From NCBI GenBank assembly GCA_003696155.1, contig RFFP01000023.1:1-41912 (forward strand): a DNA stretch of 41,912 bases. Reading direction: 5' to 3'. Position 1 is the stretch's first letter. Each line of letters starts with the position of its first letter. This DNA comes from Acidobacteriota bacterium. Its GTDB lineage: Bacteria > Aquificota > Aquificia > Aquificales > Aquificaceae. The notes beneath the pieces were generated by a model that was not told the DNA's origin, did not search any database, and saw nothing but the letters and a program-made list of their open reading frames with translations. The position numbers were made by a program, and so were the translations under genes. This document shows positions 1 to 7,036 of the stretch, one piece after another.

Positions 1-203
1 AGACTTATCTCAACCCAAAGCTTTCTTTTCAAAGAGATGGCTTCTTTTGCCACCCTGTATAGAGCTTCCTTTGGTATACATCCCCTGTTTAGGCATGTGC
101 CACCAAGCCTCTCTCATTCCACAAGGGTAACCTTAAGCCCGTTTAAAGCAAGCTCAAGAGCAGAGGTAAAACCACCTGGACCACTCCCCACAACTACTAC
201 ATC
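1..203 (-). pseudogene. Disrupted N-terminus of a dihydrolipoamide dehydrogenase-like flavoprotein
   Basis: Translating the minus strand from 203 gives a Rossmann FAD-binding start (DVVVVGSGPGGF) and then the redox-active disulfide motif GGTCLNRGCIP, the signature of class I pyridine nucleotide-disulfide oxidoreductases such as dihydrolipoamide dehydrogenase or mercuric reductase. The frame is broken. A TGA stop at 116-114 lies just before the GGTC motif. No start codon precedes the Rossmann strand: a TAA is directly upstream, and the nearby ATG would be in frame only if one base were added. The gene runs off the left edge, so the rest is unseen. It lies about 35 bp downstream of aioA on the same strand and may once have been co-transcribed. 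The family assignment is firm. The specific enzyme is not, and the breaks could be sequencing errors at a contig end. Confidence 0.72.
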
Positions 204-211
204 TTAAGTAT

Positions 212-227
212 GGGGGGCAAAGCCCCC
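212..227 (-). terminator. G/C hairpin after aioA, possible terminator
   Basis: A GGGGGC / GCCCCC stem of 6 bp with an AAA loop lies 10 bp beyond the aioA stop codon. No T-rich tract follows on the minus strand, so a factor-independent terminator is doubtful. It may act as an mRNA 3'-end stabiliser. Confidence 0.35.
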
Positions 228-236
228 GCAGAAACA

Positions 237-2363
237 TCAGGTAAAGTCGTTTATAGGCAGGAAGGAAGTGTATTTAAGCACATGCTCAAGATTGCCCTTG
301 AGCTTCCTTATGCCCACCCTTGAAGCCTTGTACCATGGTATGGTTGTCTTGGGGTCTGTGTAGTCGGTGGTTAGGTGGTTCAAAGATTCCTTCCAGCGGT
401 ACATAAGCCCGTAAACCGTGCCCGGTGGCGGAGCGTCGTTCACATAAACTACGCAAGCACAGTTGCCCTCAAGGTTAAAAACTTCCACTATGTCTCCGTT
501 CTTGATGCCCAGTCTTTCCGCATCAACAGGGTTCATCTCAATGTAGGGCATGGGTATGGTGAAAACCTTTTCGGGTAGATACCTGTCGTTGTAGCCCGTC
601 TGCCAGAATATCTGGGTTCTTCCGTTGGTAAACCAGAAGGAAAACTTTTTGTCGTTTCCGTCCTTGAAGTACTTGGTTATCTGTGGTGGGTAGAACTTCA
701 TAGGGTCTGGATCCCATGGGTCTGTGCCATACCACTTGAACTTACCATCAGGCGTGCCAAACTTGTAAACATACCTCCTTTTGGTTCCTACAGGCTGTCC
801 TGTCTTGGGGTCTATCCTTACCGGCACTTGAATACCCTTCTGACCCACTTTCCTAAGGTATTCATAGGTGACCCCCTTGTAGCACTCCGCAGGAAGCATT
901 GCCTCATCCGCTTCGGATAGCCTGTTATCAGGAAAATCTTCGCCACCGTCAAGGAAGACCTCCTCCGCACTCTTCCAGTCCATGCCTGCGCAGTACTTTG
1001 CCTCTTGGTGGTTTCCTTCCGCTTCATACAGCTCTTTCATCCTTGTAGCTATCCTTCCCCATATCCACCAGTCGGGCTTGGCATCCCCAGGAGGGTCCAT
1101 AAATTGGTCCGCTATTCTCAAAAGTCTTGAGTTACAGTTTATGTAAGTAGTGGGTGTCTCTCCCCATCCTGCGGCGGGAAGTATTACATGGGCATCCCTT
1201 GCGGTTTCTATTTCATACATGTTTATCACTACAAGGAAAAGACCCTCCGTCTTATCTAGAGCTTCCAGTATCCTCTTTGCTCTTTCTTCAGACCCTGCGG
1301 GTTCTCCTGCGCTCGCCGCATATTCAGAAAGAAACTTAGTGAGCGCAAAAGTCCTTTCGTGAAGCCTCTTTTTATAAGCTTGGGAGTTTGGCGTTGAAAG
1401 ATAAGGGTCTGTGCCGGAAACAAAGTAAACCTTAGCCCTCTGGTCGTTTTTTACATACTCATCTATGTTGGGTGGTGGTCCTCCTGCGTATATGGAACCC
1501 ACAAGCTTAGCTCTTGACTTTCCGTGAGGTCTTACATAGCCTTCTTGGTGTCCTCCCTGTCTTCCACAGCCTGTGCCTGGCTTTCCGTAGTTGCCTGTGA
1601 GCGCCGAAAGCTGGGCTATAGCTGCGATGGTGTCGTAGTTCTTGTAGCCCCATATGACGCCCTTCTCGTATATGGTAAGCGTTCTCCTTCTATGTCCTCC
1701 CGCCTTAGGCTTTGCTATCCACTCCGCCGCCTTTTCTATGTCCTCCCTTGACACACCCGTAAGTTTTTCAACCCTCCTCATGAACTCATCGTAAGGCACA
1801 TCAAGCATAAGGGACTTTTTCTTGTATTCCTCAAAGGTCTTTAAGTCTGTCCTTTTTTCAACAAACTCCTTGTCCCACCAACCCTTTTCCCACACAGCCC
1901 TCGCTATGGCGTTGGCAAGCACATAGTCTGTTCCAAGGTTGGGCCTCAGGTGCAAAACCCTGCTCTTGTCTATGGATTCTGCCACAGTTACGCTCGCGGT
2001 CCTTCTTGGGTCCACAACTATAAGCCTTGCAGGCTCCGCTGGCTCTCCTTTGTGGTATTCTTTCTTCTTCTCTTCAAGGGTTGCACCTTGGAAGTTTTGA
2101 AGCATATGCTCTGTGTAGAAGACAGAAGCGGTTTCAAAGGAGTTTGCACCCCAAAGGACTATGGTGTCCGCAAGCCTTGCATCCTCGTAAGTGTAATTTA
2201 GCTCATGTGTGCCCCTTTCTCTTTGTCCCCAAACTTCTGAATTGTAAGCGGGTCTGTTGTGTATGGAAAGCATCCTTGTGCCCACTGCAATAAAGAAGAA
2301 CTTACCAACAGCCCAGTTGTCCTCAAAACCTGCGCCAGAACCACCATGGTCGTGTACCTTCAT
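237..2363 (-). CDS. aioA: Arsenite oxidase large (molybdopterin) subunit AioA, C-terminal segment of a frameshifted gene
   Basis: This is the main part of the molybdenum bis-MGD subunit that oxidises arsenite to arsenate in the periplasm, feeding electrons through AioB to cytochromes. The segment opens with the AioA-typical KVHDHGGSGAGFEDNW. It continues with WGANSFETA, where AioA has no Cys, Ser or Sec ligand to Mo, then the MGD-binding regions (VVDPRRTASV, GCGRQGGHQEGYVRPHG), and ends with the molydopterin dinucleotide-binding domain (PVDAERLGIKNGD). The reading frame stays open upstream of the ATG at 2363, back to about 2411, and encodes EVVKGVKDKWGPDSIA. This fits directly onto the C-terminus of the upstream fragment, so the two pieces are one gene broken by a 1-nt shift. 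Joined, they give about 870 residues, somewhat longer than the roughly 825 of well-studied AioA proteins. It follows aioB in an operon. If the shift is real, this fragment lacks the Fe-S domain and would not be functional. Confidence 0.93.
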   Translation of the reverse strand: MKVHDHGGSGAGFEDNWAVGKFFFIAVGTRMLSIHNRPAYNSEVWGQRERGTHELNYTYEDARLADTIVLWGANSFETASVFYTEHMLQNFQGATLEEKKKEYHKGEPAEPARLIVVDPRRTASVTVAESIDKSRVLHLRPNLGTDYVLANAIARAVWEKGWWDKEFVEKRTDLKTFEEYKKKSLMLDVPYDEFMRRVEKLTGVSREDIEKAAEWIAKPKAGGHRRRTLTIYEKGVIWGYKNYDTIAAIAQLSALTGNYGKPGTGCGRQGGHQEGYVRPHGKSRAKLVGSIYAGGPPPNIDEYVKNDQRAKVYFVSGTDPYLSTPNSQAYKKRLHERTFALTKFLSEYAASAGEPAGSEERAKRILEALDKTEGLFLVVINMYEIETARDAHVILPAAGWGETPTTYINCNSRLLRIADQFMDPPGDAKPDWWIWGRIATRMKELYEAEGNHQEAKYCAGMDWKSAEEVFLDGGEDFPDNRLSEADEAMLPAECYKGVTYEYLRKVGQKGIQVPVRIDPKTGQPVGTKRRYVYKFGTPDGKFKWYGTDPWDPDPMKFYPPQITKYFKDGNDKKFSFWFTNGRTQIFWQTGYNDRYLPEKVFTIPMPYIEMNPVDAERLGIKNGDIVEVFNLEGNCACVVYVNDAPPPGTVYGLMYRWKESLNHLTTDYTDPKTTIPWYKASRVGIRKLKGNLEHVLKYTSFLPINDFT

Positions 2364-2401
2364 GGCAATAGAATCCGGTCCCCACTTGTCCTTTACACCC
2401 T

Positions 2402-2854
2402 TTACAACCTCGCTATTAGGTCTATTGCCTCATCCCAGCTCACAGGCATAAACTCGTCCCCCACCCTTATCATTGGGTAGTGTAGCCTGTTCCTGGTTGG
2501 TTTGGTGGGTGAGTAGGTTGCCTGAGCGTTTGTGCCTCCCCTTATAGAGTAGTTGCCCCTGTTTATGGGAGAGTCCTTGGCAGGCACTATGATCACATTG
2601 TACTGTCTTCCATCCTTTTTTGTTATTACCGAGTGCATATTTTCCACATACGCCTGCCCTTCAAGAGCTCGCTCCTGTTTGGTGAAGTCAACGCCAAGAG
2701 CGTTTTCATTGGGCTTTAGACCGCCGTCTTGACCTACAGGCCATACATGAACATTGTAGCCACAGCCCACATTACAGTATTGGCAAACTGTGGTGTATTT
2801 TTCTGCGTTTTTGGGTGGTATAGGTAATTTATCCTTTCTTGCAAACATAGCCAT
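2402..2854 (-). CDS. aioA: Arsenite oxidase large subunit AioA, N-terminal [3Fe-4S] segment of a frameshifted gene
   Basis: This is the N-terminal 150 residues of AioA. The Cys pattern CQYCNVGC (C24, C27, C31) plus Ser103 in NYSIRGGTNAQ matches the three-Cys-plus-Ser arrangement that gives arsenite oxidase its [3Fe-4S] cluster instead of the [4Fe-4S] of related enzymes. The piece ends with PVSWDEAIDLIARL and a TAA stop. The expected continuation (VVKGVKDKWG) is in another frame and is restored by adding one G to the GG at 2409-2408 (minus strand). A good Shine-Dalgarno (GGAGGTG) precedes the ATG, which is 15 bp after the aioB stop. There is no signal peptide, as is normal for AioA, which is exported by piggyback on the Tat-targeted AioB. 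Confidence 0.92.
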   Translation of the reverse strand: MAMFARKDKLPIPPKNAEKYTTVCQYCNVGCGYNVHVWPVGQDGGLKPNENALGVDFTKQERALEGQAYVENMHSVITKKDGRQYNVIIVPAKDSPINRGNYSIRGGTNAQATYSPTKPTRNRLHYPMIRVGDEFMPVSWDEAIDLIARL

Positions 2855-2869
2855 GACCTTACACCTCCT

Positions 2870-3361
2870 TTATTTTTTTGCAATAAGGTTTGATGCCCTT
2901 CCCCATATAAGACCTTCTACACCTTCAGCGTATATATCACCAGTTCTTGGCTCGTATCTGAGTATTATCTGGGGTAGCCACTCAGAAGCATGCCCCTGGT
3001 AGGTCTGTCCGTTTTTGGCTGGATCAAACATAGAGTAGTGGCATTTACATATAAACCTCTTCTTCTCGTAGCTCACAGGACAGCCCTGGTGAGTGCAAAG
3101 GGAAGAGAAGGCAACTATGTCCCTTTGAGGTCCTATGCCACCAAAGGCTTCCCTGCCCAGTTTGACAAGAATAGCGGGAGAGGCATCGTCAGGATAACTG
3201 AAAAGGATTGGTTGGTCCTCCTTTAGGTCTCTGATGTTGGCTACACGCTTTCGTGGATAAGGCAGTGAAGGTGCCACCAAAGCGTGAGCGCCTCCCGTTG
3301 ACGCTAAAAGGGCTGTTGTTGCGGAGGCTTGCAAGAACCTCCTCCTTGACATCTTCATCAT
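2870..3361 (-). CDS. aioB: Arsenite oxidase small (Rieske) subunit AioB
   Basis: This is the Rieske [2Fe-2S] subunit of periplasmic arsenite oxidase. The N-terminus has a twin-arginine signal, SRRRFLQASATTALLAST, followed by an Ala-rich hydrophobic stretch, so the AioAB complex would be exported folded by Tat. The Rieske ligands are visible in two boxes: CTHQGC (Cys and His, about residues 88-93) and CKCHYS (Cys and His, about 107-112). The two outer cysteines could form the usual stabilising disulfide. At 163 residues it is near the normal size. It is first in the aioBA operon. GGAGG lies 9 nt upstream of the first of three ATG codons (ATG ATG AAG ATG), and a sigma-54 type promoter ends about 40 bp upstream. 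The subunit is intact, unlike aioA. Confidence 0.95.
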   Translation of the reverse strand: MMKMSRRRFLQASATTALLASTGGAHALVAPSLPYPRKRVANIRDLKEDQPILFSYPDDASPAILVKLGREAFGGIGPQRDIVAFSSLCTHQGCPVSYEKKRFICKCHYSMFDPAKNGQTYQGHASEWLPQIILRYEPRTGDIYAEGVEGLIWGRASNLIAKK

Positions 3362-3401
3362 GGTAACGCACCTCCTTTAATTGCTTCTAAACCCTTTTAT
3401 A

Positions 3402-3417
3402 TGCAAAAATAATGCCA
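3402..3417 (-). promoter_or_regulatory. Sigma-54 (-24/-12) promoter for aioBA
   Basis: The minus strand reads TGGCATTATTTTTGCA, matching the sigma-54 consensus TGGCAC-N5-TTGCW with the invariant GG (3416-3415) and GC (3404-3403) exactly 12 bp apart. The predicted transcription start is near 3391, about 30 nt before the aioB ATG. arsenite oxidase operons of several Proteobacteria are known to be sigma-54 dependent, and Aquifex encodes sigma-54 and NtrC-type activators. Use of this site here is inferred. Confidence 0.8.
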
Positions 3418-3479
3418 CCTTGACACCGTCATTAAAGAAAAGCTCTTGTAAGACTTTTTTAGATGGTTTGTTTTATCTG

Positions 3480-3518
3480 TTGCTCACTTTTTTATCAACA
3501 TGCACAAAAATTGAGCAA
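3480..3518. promoter_or_regulatory. Inverted repeat midway between two sigma-54 promoters, probable activator (enhancer) site
   Basis: The arms TTGCTCACTTTTT (3480-3492) and AAAAATTGAGCAA (3506-3518) pair over 12 of 13 positions around a 13-nt centre. The centre at about 3499 is about 108 bp from the predicted aioBA start (3391) and about 111 bp from the predicted start of the divergent gene (3610). These are typical distances for a bacterial enhancer-binding protein that serves both promoters. Confidence 0.6.
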
Positions 3519-3583
3519 GAGAACACCTTGATGAAAAGCCAGAAAGCCTTTAAGGTGGAGCAATAGGATAATTTCTTAACTTG

Positions 3584-3599
3584 TGGCATCAATTTTGCA
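3584..3599 (+). promoter_or_regulatory. Sigma-54 (-24/-12) promoter for the V4R/SAVED-like gene
   Basis: The plus strand reads TGGCATCAATTTTGCA, with GG (3585-3586) and GC (3597-3598) 12 bp apart, a full match to the sigma-54 core. The predicted start near 3610 leaves about 18 nt of leader, including AGGAGGG, before the ATG at 3628. It is the mirror partner of the aioBA promoter. Confidence 0.78.
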
Positions 3600-3627
3600 T
3601 AATAAAAGCACATAGGAGGGTGTGCAG

Positions 3628-4011
3628 ATGAAGGATCAAGAAGTTCTCTCTAAGGTGCGCATATTCTTAAGGGAAGAGGGTGTTATAGTGCCAAAGGGTC
3701 ATATAAAGGAGTTTTATTCCCAGCTTATGAAGCTCTCAGGGTTTGGTATAGGCGGGCTGTTGGTTTTCTCAGGTAAAAAGGCGGGTAAAATGACTGGCAC
3801 ATATATAAAGAATATGTTGGGTGAAAAAGAACCAATAGAGAAGGTTGCAGGTTATGTAGGAGCCTTTCTTGAAGAGAGTGGCATATGTAAAGTTGAAAGT
3901 TACCAACTGTCTGACACTCAGATAACCTTTATAGTGAGAGACTCCAGGTATAGAAAAACGTGGCCTCCTGCTTCAAACCTATTCAAACAACCACATTTTT
4001 ATATACCTTGA
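3628..4011 (+). CDS. V4R-like domain protein, first part of a frameshifted gene
   Basis: ATG at 3628 is chosen because AGGAGGG lies 7 nt upstream; the in-frame GTG at 3622 has no suitable spacing. Residues 1 to about 104 resemble a V4R (vinyl-4-reductase) small-molecule or metal-binding domain: a FSGKKAGKMTGTYI helix, a segment like EKVAGYVGAFLEESGICKVE, and the closing strand QITFIVRDS. V4R domains often sense ligands in sigma-54 activators and related regulators. The last 23 or so residues before the stop at 4009-4011 look like out-of-frame sequence. The natural continuation lies in the +1 frame (see the next entry). The gene is divergent from aioBA and shares its probable enhancer site, so a link to arsenic is plausible but inferred. 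The domain call rests on pattern only. Confidence 0.6.
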   Translation: MKDQEVLSKVRIFLREEGVIVPKGHIKEFYSQLMKLSGFGIGGLLVFSGKKAGKMTGTYIKNMLGEKEPIEKVAGYVGAFLEESGICKVESYQLSDTQITFIVRDSRYRKTWPPASNLFKQPHFYIP

Positions 4012-4264
4012 GAGTGCTGGAAACCTACCACCTGAAAAATTTGCCTCCTTCGCCAAGGAGGCTGTAAGTGCACTGCAGGAGATAAAAGGCAAAAGGTACT
4101 ACGAGCGTATGCACTTTTCCCTCTCGTGTCCTGTTGCGGTGGCTTTCTGCTTTGGTGTGGCCTATGGACATTATGATAGGGGCCATATATACAATTACAC
4201 AAAGGGCTACCAGAGGGTGCTTTCCTTGGAGTTTCTAAGGGAGGTCATAGAAGGTAAAGCTTAG
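3938..4264 (+). pseudogene. SAVED-like C-terminal part of the V4R gene, out of frame
   Basis: This frame is open from the TGA at 3935-3937 to the TAG at 4262-4264 and has no start codon before a Met deep inside the domain near 4111. It is therefore the detached second half of the upstream gene, reached by skipping one base between about 3938 and 3975. The peptide has a beta strand and helix (NNHIFIYLESAG, then PPEKFASFAKEAVSALQEI). It continues with HFSLSCPVAVAFCFGVAYGH and a final YNYTKGYQRVLSLE. This order (strand with small residues, P-x-A/V-x-A...G, then a tyrosine-containing strand) resembles the SAVED domain, known from CBASS and type III CRISPR effectors as a cyclic-nucleotide sensor. 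No nucleotidyltransferase or CRISPR genes are nearby. The call is tentative. Confidence 0.45.
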
Positions 4265-4305
4265 GCCTTTTAACGGTGAAATAAGGGCATTATATTTATG
4301 TAGCG

Positions 4306-4557
4306 ATGAAGACCTTACTCTTCAGAATCTTAGGCTTTGTCCTTTTCCTCTTTGGAACCGTAGGCGTTTTCCTGCCCTTCATCCCCACCGTCCCCCTCTA
4401 CCTTCTTTCCCTCTTTCTACTTTCCAAGGGTTCAAAAAAGGACATAGCAAGGCTAAAGCGTATACCCCTTCTGGGCAGGCTTGTGTATCCCTACATAAAG
4501 AGAGCCAGTAGGTACACGAGAAGATGGAATACACAACCGCAAAGTTCCTCCATCTGA
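4306..4557 (+). CDS. Small DUF454/YbaN-like inner-membrane protein
   Basis: This is a predicted inner-membrane protein of unknown function. Two hydrophobic helices (residues about 5-25 and 28-43) flank the motif GVFLPFIPTVPLYLL, typical of DUF454 (YbaN) proteins, where it reads G-x-F-L-P-x-L-P-T-T-P-F. A basic tail follows (KKDIARLKRIPLLGRL). At 83 residues it is shorter than the usual 115-125, and its last 11 codons overlap the next gene by 34 bp, so the C-terminus may be reduced. It starts 41 bp after the SAVED-like fragment, with an AT-rich stretch (CATTATATTTATG) just upstream that could be a -10 region. No clear Shine-Dalgarno is seen. Confidence 0.6.
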   Translation: MKTLLFRILGFVLFLFGTVGVFLPFIPTVPLYLLSLFLLSKGSKKDIARLKRIPLLGRLVYPYIKRASRYTRRWNTQPQSSSI

Positions 4558-4976
4558 TAGGCATATTCTTCTGGGTGGCCTCATCCTCTTCCCTTGGTCT
4601 TTTTATGCTCTACTCCACATGGAGACAGACGGGATGCGACCAGCACATGCTTAGGAACTTCTACAGGTGGATGACGAACCTTGAGATATTGGGCTTTGTT
4701 CTTGCCCTCATTATGGGCTTTTACATGCTTCACCTTATGAACTACCGCTTTGATATAAACTGGCTCAACTACAAGCTCCCACTTGTACTTGGAGTGCTAC
4801 TGCCCTTGGAGGTGCTCAACTTCTGGTTTGTAAACGTACATATCCCAAAGGCTAAGGAAAAGGCCAAAGCCTACCGCAGGTACGATCTTTTTAACTACAT
4901 AATTGCCCTACCCCTGATATTTATATCCCTTATCGTGGTCTACCTTGCTGTGGTAAAGCCCTTAAGTTTTCGTTAA
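4524..4976 (+). CDS. Four-helix integral membrane protein (DUF2269/CopD-like)
   Basis: A 150-residue membrane protein with four predicted transmembrane helices at about residues 7-29, 48-71, 80-102 and 125-145. The first helix contains KFLHLIGIFFW, the His-containing pattern found in DUF2269, CopD and HemJ-type membrane proteins, where such histidines may bind heme or metal. A conserved-looking loop, YRRYDLFNYI, precedes the last helix. The specific function cannot be named. It overlaps the DUF454-like gene by 34 bp and probably is translationally coupled to it. It converges with the TonB receptor gene 30 bp downstream. The nearby copper-type receptor makes a metal-related role possible, but nothing in the sequence proves it. 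Confidence 0.55.
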   Translation: MEYTTAKFLHLIGIFFWVASSSSLGLFMLYSTWRQTGCDQHMLRNFYRWMTNLEILGFVLALIMGFYMLHLMNYRFDINWLNYKLPLVLGVLLPLEVLNFWFVNVHIPKAKEKAKAYRRYDLFNYIIALPLIFISLIVVYLAVVKPLSFR

Positions 4977-5005
4977 AAGGGGAAGGGCACCCCCTGAGGA
5001 AGAGC

Positions 5006-7024
5006 TCAGAAGCTATAAGAGGCGGTGATGTAGAAGCTCCTTCCCGGTTCGGGCACCTTGGCTCCTCTAAAGGGATGTCTGAGATAGGATAGGTGCTCAA
5101 AGTAATGCTTGTCAAAGAGATTGTCCACGCCTGCAATCAGTCTGAAGTTCTTGTAGTCCAGCCCTGCTTTGAGGTTAACTATTGCCCAACCTGAGGTCTT
5201 TTGCTCCCCAAGGTCTGAGTCCACCCTGCTCTGGGTTCCGCTGGCCAACGTTTCACCCTCCACAAACCACGTGCCCGTGTCGTACCTAAGACCGAGTCTG
5301 CCCTTCAGGGGTGGCACCTCCGCCACATCCTTATCGTTTATGTTCTTGGCTAGGTTCGTGTCCTTCCTGCCTTGGGTGTAAGAGGCACCACCAAAGAGAA
5401 AGAGGTTCTTATAAAGGTTATAGCTAGTAGAAAGCTCAAAGCCCCAGAAGGTAGCATCTACGTTCTCGTAGGTGTTCGCATTGGAACGCCTGTTTAGGGT
5501 TATGTAGTCCTTAACCATGCTGTAGAAGACCGCAGCCTTTGTAAGGGAGCTCTTGGTCTGATGCTTTATACCAAGGTCAAGCTCGGTATTTTTGGAAGGT
5601 TTTAGCTTTGGATTTCCTATCCAGGGTTGCATACCACCGGGTAGATATATATACCTTTCCTGAGGGTCCGGCACTCTCACACTGTGGCCTAGTCCAGCAA
5701 AGAGCTCAAGCTGGGGGGCTATCTCGTAGAAAAGCTGGAGGTTTCCAGAGGGGTAGGTGTCAGTCTTTGAGGTGCTCCTCGTGCTGTGAACTGTGCTATA
5801 TAGGTTGGTGTTAAACTCAGGGTTTGTAGCTCCGTCCCTGGCGTTTACCTCGCTTTTTGTGGTGTCAAGCCTTATGCCCGCCACAAGCCTTAGCTTGGGG
5901 TTTAGCCTCTTGTCATACTCTCCAAAGATTCCAAGGCTTGTTATATCCACGTCGGGTATCATATGGACAGGGGTGTAGTTGTTATACATCCTCCTGTAAT
6001 TTATAGCCTCCCAGTTTCTCTGATAGGCTTCCAAACCTAGGGTAAAGTCTAAAAGCTTTGCCTCAAGCCTACCACCGTAAGTCTTAGTTTCTGCGTAGGT
6101 TTTCATAGAGTAGGGTCTTGGCGCACCGTTAGAGCTCTGTCTATACTGGTCTGTCATGTCGTGCTCTACCGCTGTGTAGTAAAACTGAAGCCTTATCCTG
6201 TCTTTTACGCTGTAGGTAAGGTTTAGCCTGTCCGTGTTGTCGTATATGGCGTCCATTCTAAGGGCTGGGTAGAGCACGTGGTCCGCAAGCTGACGTGTGT
6301 AAGAAAGCTCCAGCTCATGGTCCTTTATGGGCTTAAAGCCCAGCTTACCCCAGTAGGTGTTTATCTCAAAGGCTTTGGAGTTTAGCTTGTCTGGCTTGTA
6401 AGCGGAGTTAGGTGGTGTAGGATGTCCTGCAGAGTATTCGGTTACCTTTTTACCCTCTCCGCTCTTGTAGGGTTTAGAGTACCTGTAAGAGTAGCCAAAG
6501 AGGGCGTAGAAGCGATCGTCTCCGTAAGAAATTGTGGCGGAAGGGTTAAAGTAGCTAAAGGATCCAGCGGTCAGGTTAAGCTTTAACCCAAAGCCCTTCC
6601 CGGGCTTTTTGGTTATTATGTTCACAAGACCACCCATAGAACCCTGATGCCTTATATCAAAGGGTCCTTTTATAAGCTCTATCTTTTCCACCTCCGCAAA
6701 GTCCACGTGGAAGGAAGGTGGGTCCATCCTGTTGGGGCAGGCGCCGTGAACCTCGCTATCGTCTATGAGCACGTTTATGTCATCCTTCTTAAAGCCCCTT
6801 ATGACCACATCGTTGGCTATACTACCCTTCCTTACCTTGTTTATGCCCTCAAGCCTTATGAGAGCTTCTCCCACATCTTTGGCGGATGATTCTCTTACCT
6901 CCCTTATCTCAAGGCTGTCCTTAAAGGTTTCCCTCTTACCCTTTACCTCCACCTCCTTAAGAAGAAGCTCCTGTGCAAAAAGGGGCACGCTAAAAAGTGC
7001 GCTCAGAAGCATAATCCTCTTCAT
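5006..7024 (-). CDS. TonB-dependent outer-membrane receptor, OprC/NosA copper-type
   Basis: A 672-residue outer-membrane active transporter. A Sec signal peptide (MKRIMLLSALFSVPLFA) is followed by a plug domain (about residues 25-145) with VVIRGFKKDDINVLIDD and KIELIKGPFDIRHQG, then a 22-strand-type barrel ending in the terminal Phe of YITASYSF that BamA recognises. The plug contains GACPNRMDPPSFHV. The ACPNRMDPP stretch is characteristic of the OprC/NosA copper receptor family, so copper uptake is the best guess. Siderophore or other metal transport is the alternative. It lies 12 bp downstream of the DsrE-like gene, has a strong Shine-Dalgarno (AAGGAGG), and shares that gene's promoter. No tonB/exbBD is in the window. 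Confidence 0.88.
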   Translation of the reverse strand: MKRIMLLSALFSVPLFAQELLLKEVEVKGKRETFKDSLEIREVRESSAKDVGEALIRLEGINKVRKGSIANDVVIRGFKKDDINVLIDDSEVHGACPNRMDPPSFHVDFAEVEKIELIKGPFDIRHQGSMGGLVNIITKKPGKGFGLKLNLTAGSFSYFNPSATISYGDDRFYALFGYSYRYSKPYKSGEGKKVTEYSAGHPTPPNSAYKPDKLNSKAFEINTYWGKLGFKPIKDHELELSYTRQLADHVLYPALRMDAIYDNTDRLNLTYSVKDRIRLQFYYTAVEHDMTDQYRQSSNGAPRPYSMKTYAETKTYGGRLEAKLLDFTLGLEAYQRNWEAINYRRMYNNYTPVHMIPDVDITSLGIFGEYDKRLNPKLRLVAGIRLDTTKSEVNARDGATNPEFNTNLYSTVHSTRSTSKTDTYPSGNLQLFYEIAPQLELFAGLGHSVRVPDPQERYIYLPGGMQPWIGNPKLKPSKNTELDLGIKHQTKSSLTKAAVFYSMVKDYITLNRRSNANTYENVDATFWGFELSTSYNLYKNLFLFGGASYTQGRKDTNLAKNINDKDVAEVPPLKGRLGLRYDTGTWFVEGETLASGTQSRVDSDLGEQKTSGWAIVNLKAGLDYKNFRLIAGVDNLFDKHYFEHLSYLRHPFRGAKVPEPGRSFYITASYSF

Positions 7025-7036
7025 CCGTTTACCTCC

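Noticed and set aside
114-116. In-frame TGA read as selenocysteine in the flavoprotein fragment
   Set aside because: The codon sits at a charged, non-redox position before GGTC and no SECIS-like hairpin is evident; the start is also missing, so decay or error is simpler.
212-227. Strong intrinsic terminator after aioA
   Set aside because: The stem is good but no T tract follows, so it is listed only as a low-confidence hairpin.
2396-2430. Programmed ribosomal frameshift in aioA
   Set aside because: No slippery heptamer, downstream structure or internal Shine-Dalgarno is seen at the junction, and arsenite oxidases are not known to use one.
3938-4264. CBASS or CRISPR defence island suggested by the SAVED-like sequence
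   Set aside because: No CD-NTase, nuclease or cas gene and no repeat array lies within reach on either side; flanking genes are metabolic.
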